Source of the DNA: Aplidium turbinatum
Lineage: Eukaryota > Chordata > Ascidiacea > Aplousobranchia > Polyclinidae
DNA length: 64,000 bases
Direction of reading: 5' to 3'
Assembly: GCA_918807975.1 (NCBI GenBank)
Contig: OU964921.1
Coordinates: forward strand, 19,680,498-19,744,497
Part shown: positions 62,197 to 64,000 of the stretch, piece after piece
Numbering within the stretch: position 1 is the stretch's first letter
How the letters are laid out: every line of letters starts with the position of its first letter
Notes under the pieces: generated by a model
The model's database searches: none
Told to the model about the DNA's origin: nothing
Seen by the model: only the letters and a program-made list of their open reading frames with translations
Translations under genes and position numbers: made by a program

Positions 62197-64000
62197 GATA
62201 GTATTCACAAAAAAAATTATTTTTCACTGTATGAAATGTCTTAGAAAAGCTTTTGAAAAATTTTTTTGAAAACACAATTTTTTTTCAATAATGTTCACTT
62301 TTAGTACGTAAATAAACTTTCTTTGGCAATTTTTAATGACGTTAGTTCCAAACTAAAAGAATTAGATAGTTTTCCAAAAAAAAAAAGTTTTTCACTGTAT
62401 GAAATGGTTTTGAAAAATTTTTTTAAAAAGACAATTTTTTTTCAATAATGTTCACTTTTAGTACGTAACAAAACTTTCTTAGACAATTTTTAATGACGTT
62501 CGTTCCAAACTAAAAGAATTAGATAGTTTCGCAAAAAAAAATTATTTTTTACTGTATGAAATGTTTATGAAAAATTTTTGAAAAATTTTTTTGAAAAGAC
62601 AATTTTTTTTCAATAATGTTCACTTTTAGTACGTAAATAAACTTTCTTAGACAATTTTTAATGACGTTAGTTCCAAACTAAAAGAATTAGATAGTTTCGC
62701 AAAAAAAAATTATTTTTCACCGTATGAAATGTCTTAGAAAAACTTCTGAAAAATTTCTTTGAAAAGACAATTTTTTTTCAATAATGTTCACTTTTAGTAC
62801 GTAAATAAACTTTCTTAGACAATTTTTAATGACGTTGGTTCCAAACTAAAAGAATTAGATAGTTTCGCAAAAAAAAATTATTTTTCACTCTATGAAATGT
62901 CTTAGAAAAATTTCTGAAAAATTTCTTTGAAAAGACAATTTTTTTTCAATAATGTTCACTTTTAGTACGTAAATAAACTTTCTTAGACAATTTTTAATGA
63001 CGTTAGTTCCAAACTAAAAGAATAAGATAGATTCGCAAAAAAAAATTATTTTTCACTGTATGAAATGTCTTAGAAAAATTTCTGAAAAGTTTCTTTGAAA
63101 AGACAATTTTTTTTCAATAATGTTCACTTTTAGTACGTAAATAAACTTTCTTAGACAATTTTTAATGATGTTAGTTCCAAACTAAAAGAATTAGATAGTT
63201 TCGCAAAAAAAAATTATTTTTCACTGTATGAAGTGTCTTAGAAAAATTTCTGAAAAATTTCTTTGAAAAGACAATTTTTTTTCAATATTGTTCACTTTTA
63301 GTACGTAAAAGAACTTTCTTAGACAATTTTTAAAGACGTTAGTTCCAAACTAAAGGAATTAGATAGTTTCGCAAAAAAAATTTATTTTTCACTGTATGAA
63401 ATGTCTTAGAAAAACTTTTGAAAAATTTTTTTGAAAACACAATTTTTTTTCGATAATGTTCACTTTTAGTACGTAAAAAAACTTTCTTAGACAATTTTTA
63501 ATGACGTTAGTTCCAAACTAAAAGAATTAGATAGTTTTGCAAAAAAAAAAAGTTTTTCACTGTATGAAATGTTTTTAAAAAATTTTTTTGAAAAGACAAT
63601 TTTTTTTCAATAATGTTCACTTTTAGTACGTTACAAAACTTCGTTAGACAATTTTTAATGACGTTAGTTCCAAACTAAAAGAATTAGATAGTTTCGCAAA
63701 AAAAAATTATTTTTCACTGTATGAAATGTCCTTGAAAAATTTTTGAAAAATTTTTTTGAAAAGACAATTTTTTTTCAATAATGTTCACTTTTAGTACGTA
63801 AATAAACTTTCTTAGACAATTTTTAATGACGTTAGTTCCAAACTAAAAGAATTAGATAGTTTCGCAAAAAAAAATTATTTTTCACGGTATGAAATGTCTT
63901 AGAAAAATTTCTGAAAAATTTCTTTGATAAGACAATTTTTTTTCAATAATGTTCACTTTTAGTACGTAAAAAAACTTTCTTAGACAATTTTTAATGACGT
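62197..64000 (+). repeat. Start of a further type III unit, cut by the window end
   Basis: Order p q r s t u v w x y z and the first bases of q'. The GAAGTGTCTTAG variant near 63231 is shared with 47270 (offset 15961) but not with the copy near 56730. This unit is therefore closest to the one starting at 46236. The array continues beyond the window. Confidence 0.85.

Larger units (their letters stand above)
1..64000 (+). repeat. AT-rich satellite array, ~157-169 bp monomer
   Basis: A single satellite family runs through the whole window in one orientation, broken only by the two insertions at 1665-3576 and 7670-10911. Reading each monomer from TACGTA, the order is: TACGTA, an ACTTTCTTAGACAA block, TTTTTAATGACGTTAG, TTCCAAACTAAAAGAATTAG, ATAGTTTCGC, an A8-9 run, CACTGTATGAAATG, a length-variable GAAAAATTT zone, GACAA with a T8 run, and CAATAATGTTCACTTTTAG. 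Successive TACGTA sites measured at several places are 157, 165, 167 and 168 bp apart. The first half is strongly conserved; most indels fall after CACTGTATGAAATG. It has no coding capacity of its own. Length close to a nucleosome repeat and HOR organisation resemble centromeric satellites, but function is inference. Confidence 0.98.

Noticed and set aside
1-64000. CENP-B box in the satellite
   Set aside because: TTCG occurs in each monomer, but the CGGG half of the CENP-B box is absent and the AT-rich context does not fit the 17-bp motif.
1-64000. CRISPR array
   Set aside because: The repeats are contiguous ~165-bp monomers without unique spacers and without cas genes.
1-64000. tRNA, rRNA or other RNA genes
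   Set aside because: No cloverleaf, box A/B or rRNA-like sequence was recognised in the unique DNA, and the satellite has no such structure.

Overview
This window is almost entirely one satellite DNA array. A very AT-rich monomer (about 22% GC, counted by hand on one 168-bp copy; usual lengths 157-169 bp) is repeated head to tail, roughly 360 times by length, always in the same orientation, from base 1 to base 64000. Only two pieces of other DNA interrupt it. One is a 5'-truncated RTE-clade LINE at 1665-3576. The other is a TTAA-flanked, piggyBac-like DNA transposon at 7670-10911. No host gene, RNA gene or CRISPR array was seen. The satellite, an RTE LINE close to BovB and a TTAA-type transposon point to an animal nucleus, probably an AT-rich invertebrate, in pericentromeric, centromeric or other heterochromatin. 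The species cannot be told from the sequence.

The monomers are not interchangeable. By eye they fall into about 30 recognisable variants (labelled here with letters), which recur in a fixed order and so form higher-order repeats (HORs). A handy marker is variant p (reads ggatagtttcac), with its GG at about 709, 4118, 7440, 15289, 18714, 24371, 27628, 34353, 39906, 46236, 55688 and 62196. Three HOR styles follow each other along the window. Type I (20 monomers, 3.32 kb: p q r s t u v w x y z q' r' s a a c d e f) fills about 4.1-14.0 kb once the transposon is discounted. Type II (20-21 monomers, 3.26-3.43 kb: p q r a a b c d e f g h i j j k l m n o) fills about 15.3-27.6 kb. Type III, long units of 34-58 monomers (5.55-9.45 kb) that carry both the t-z module and the g-o module, fills 27.6 kb to the end.

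The array records its own rearrangements. There are hybrid monomers at the joins between blocks, a 5552-bp near-tandem duplication (30.75-36.02 kb and 36.30-41.58 kb) with only two differences noticed, a local amplification of the j-k-l-m-n block at 20.5-24 kb, and three copies of one truncated monomer followed by three different sequences. Both transposable elements have clear target-site duplications, and uninterrupted versions of the same satellite site exist elsewhere in the window. Both therefore landed after the HORs had formed.

The only convincing coding sequence is the LINE reverse transcriptase (1664-3571). It is open throughout and begins with a near-perfect 318-bp in-frame tandem duplication placed exactly at the 5' insertion junction. 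All offsets and monomer counts were read by hand and may be off by a few bases or one monomer.
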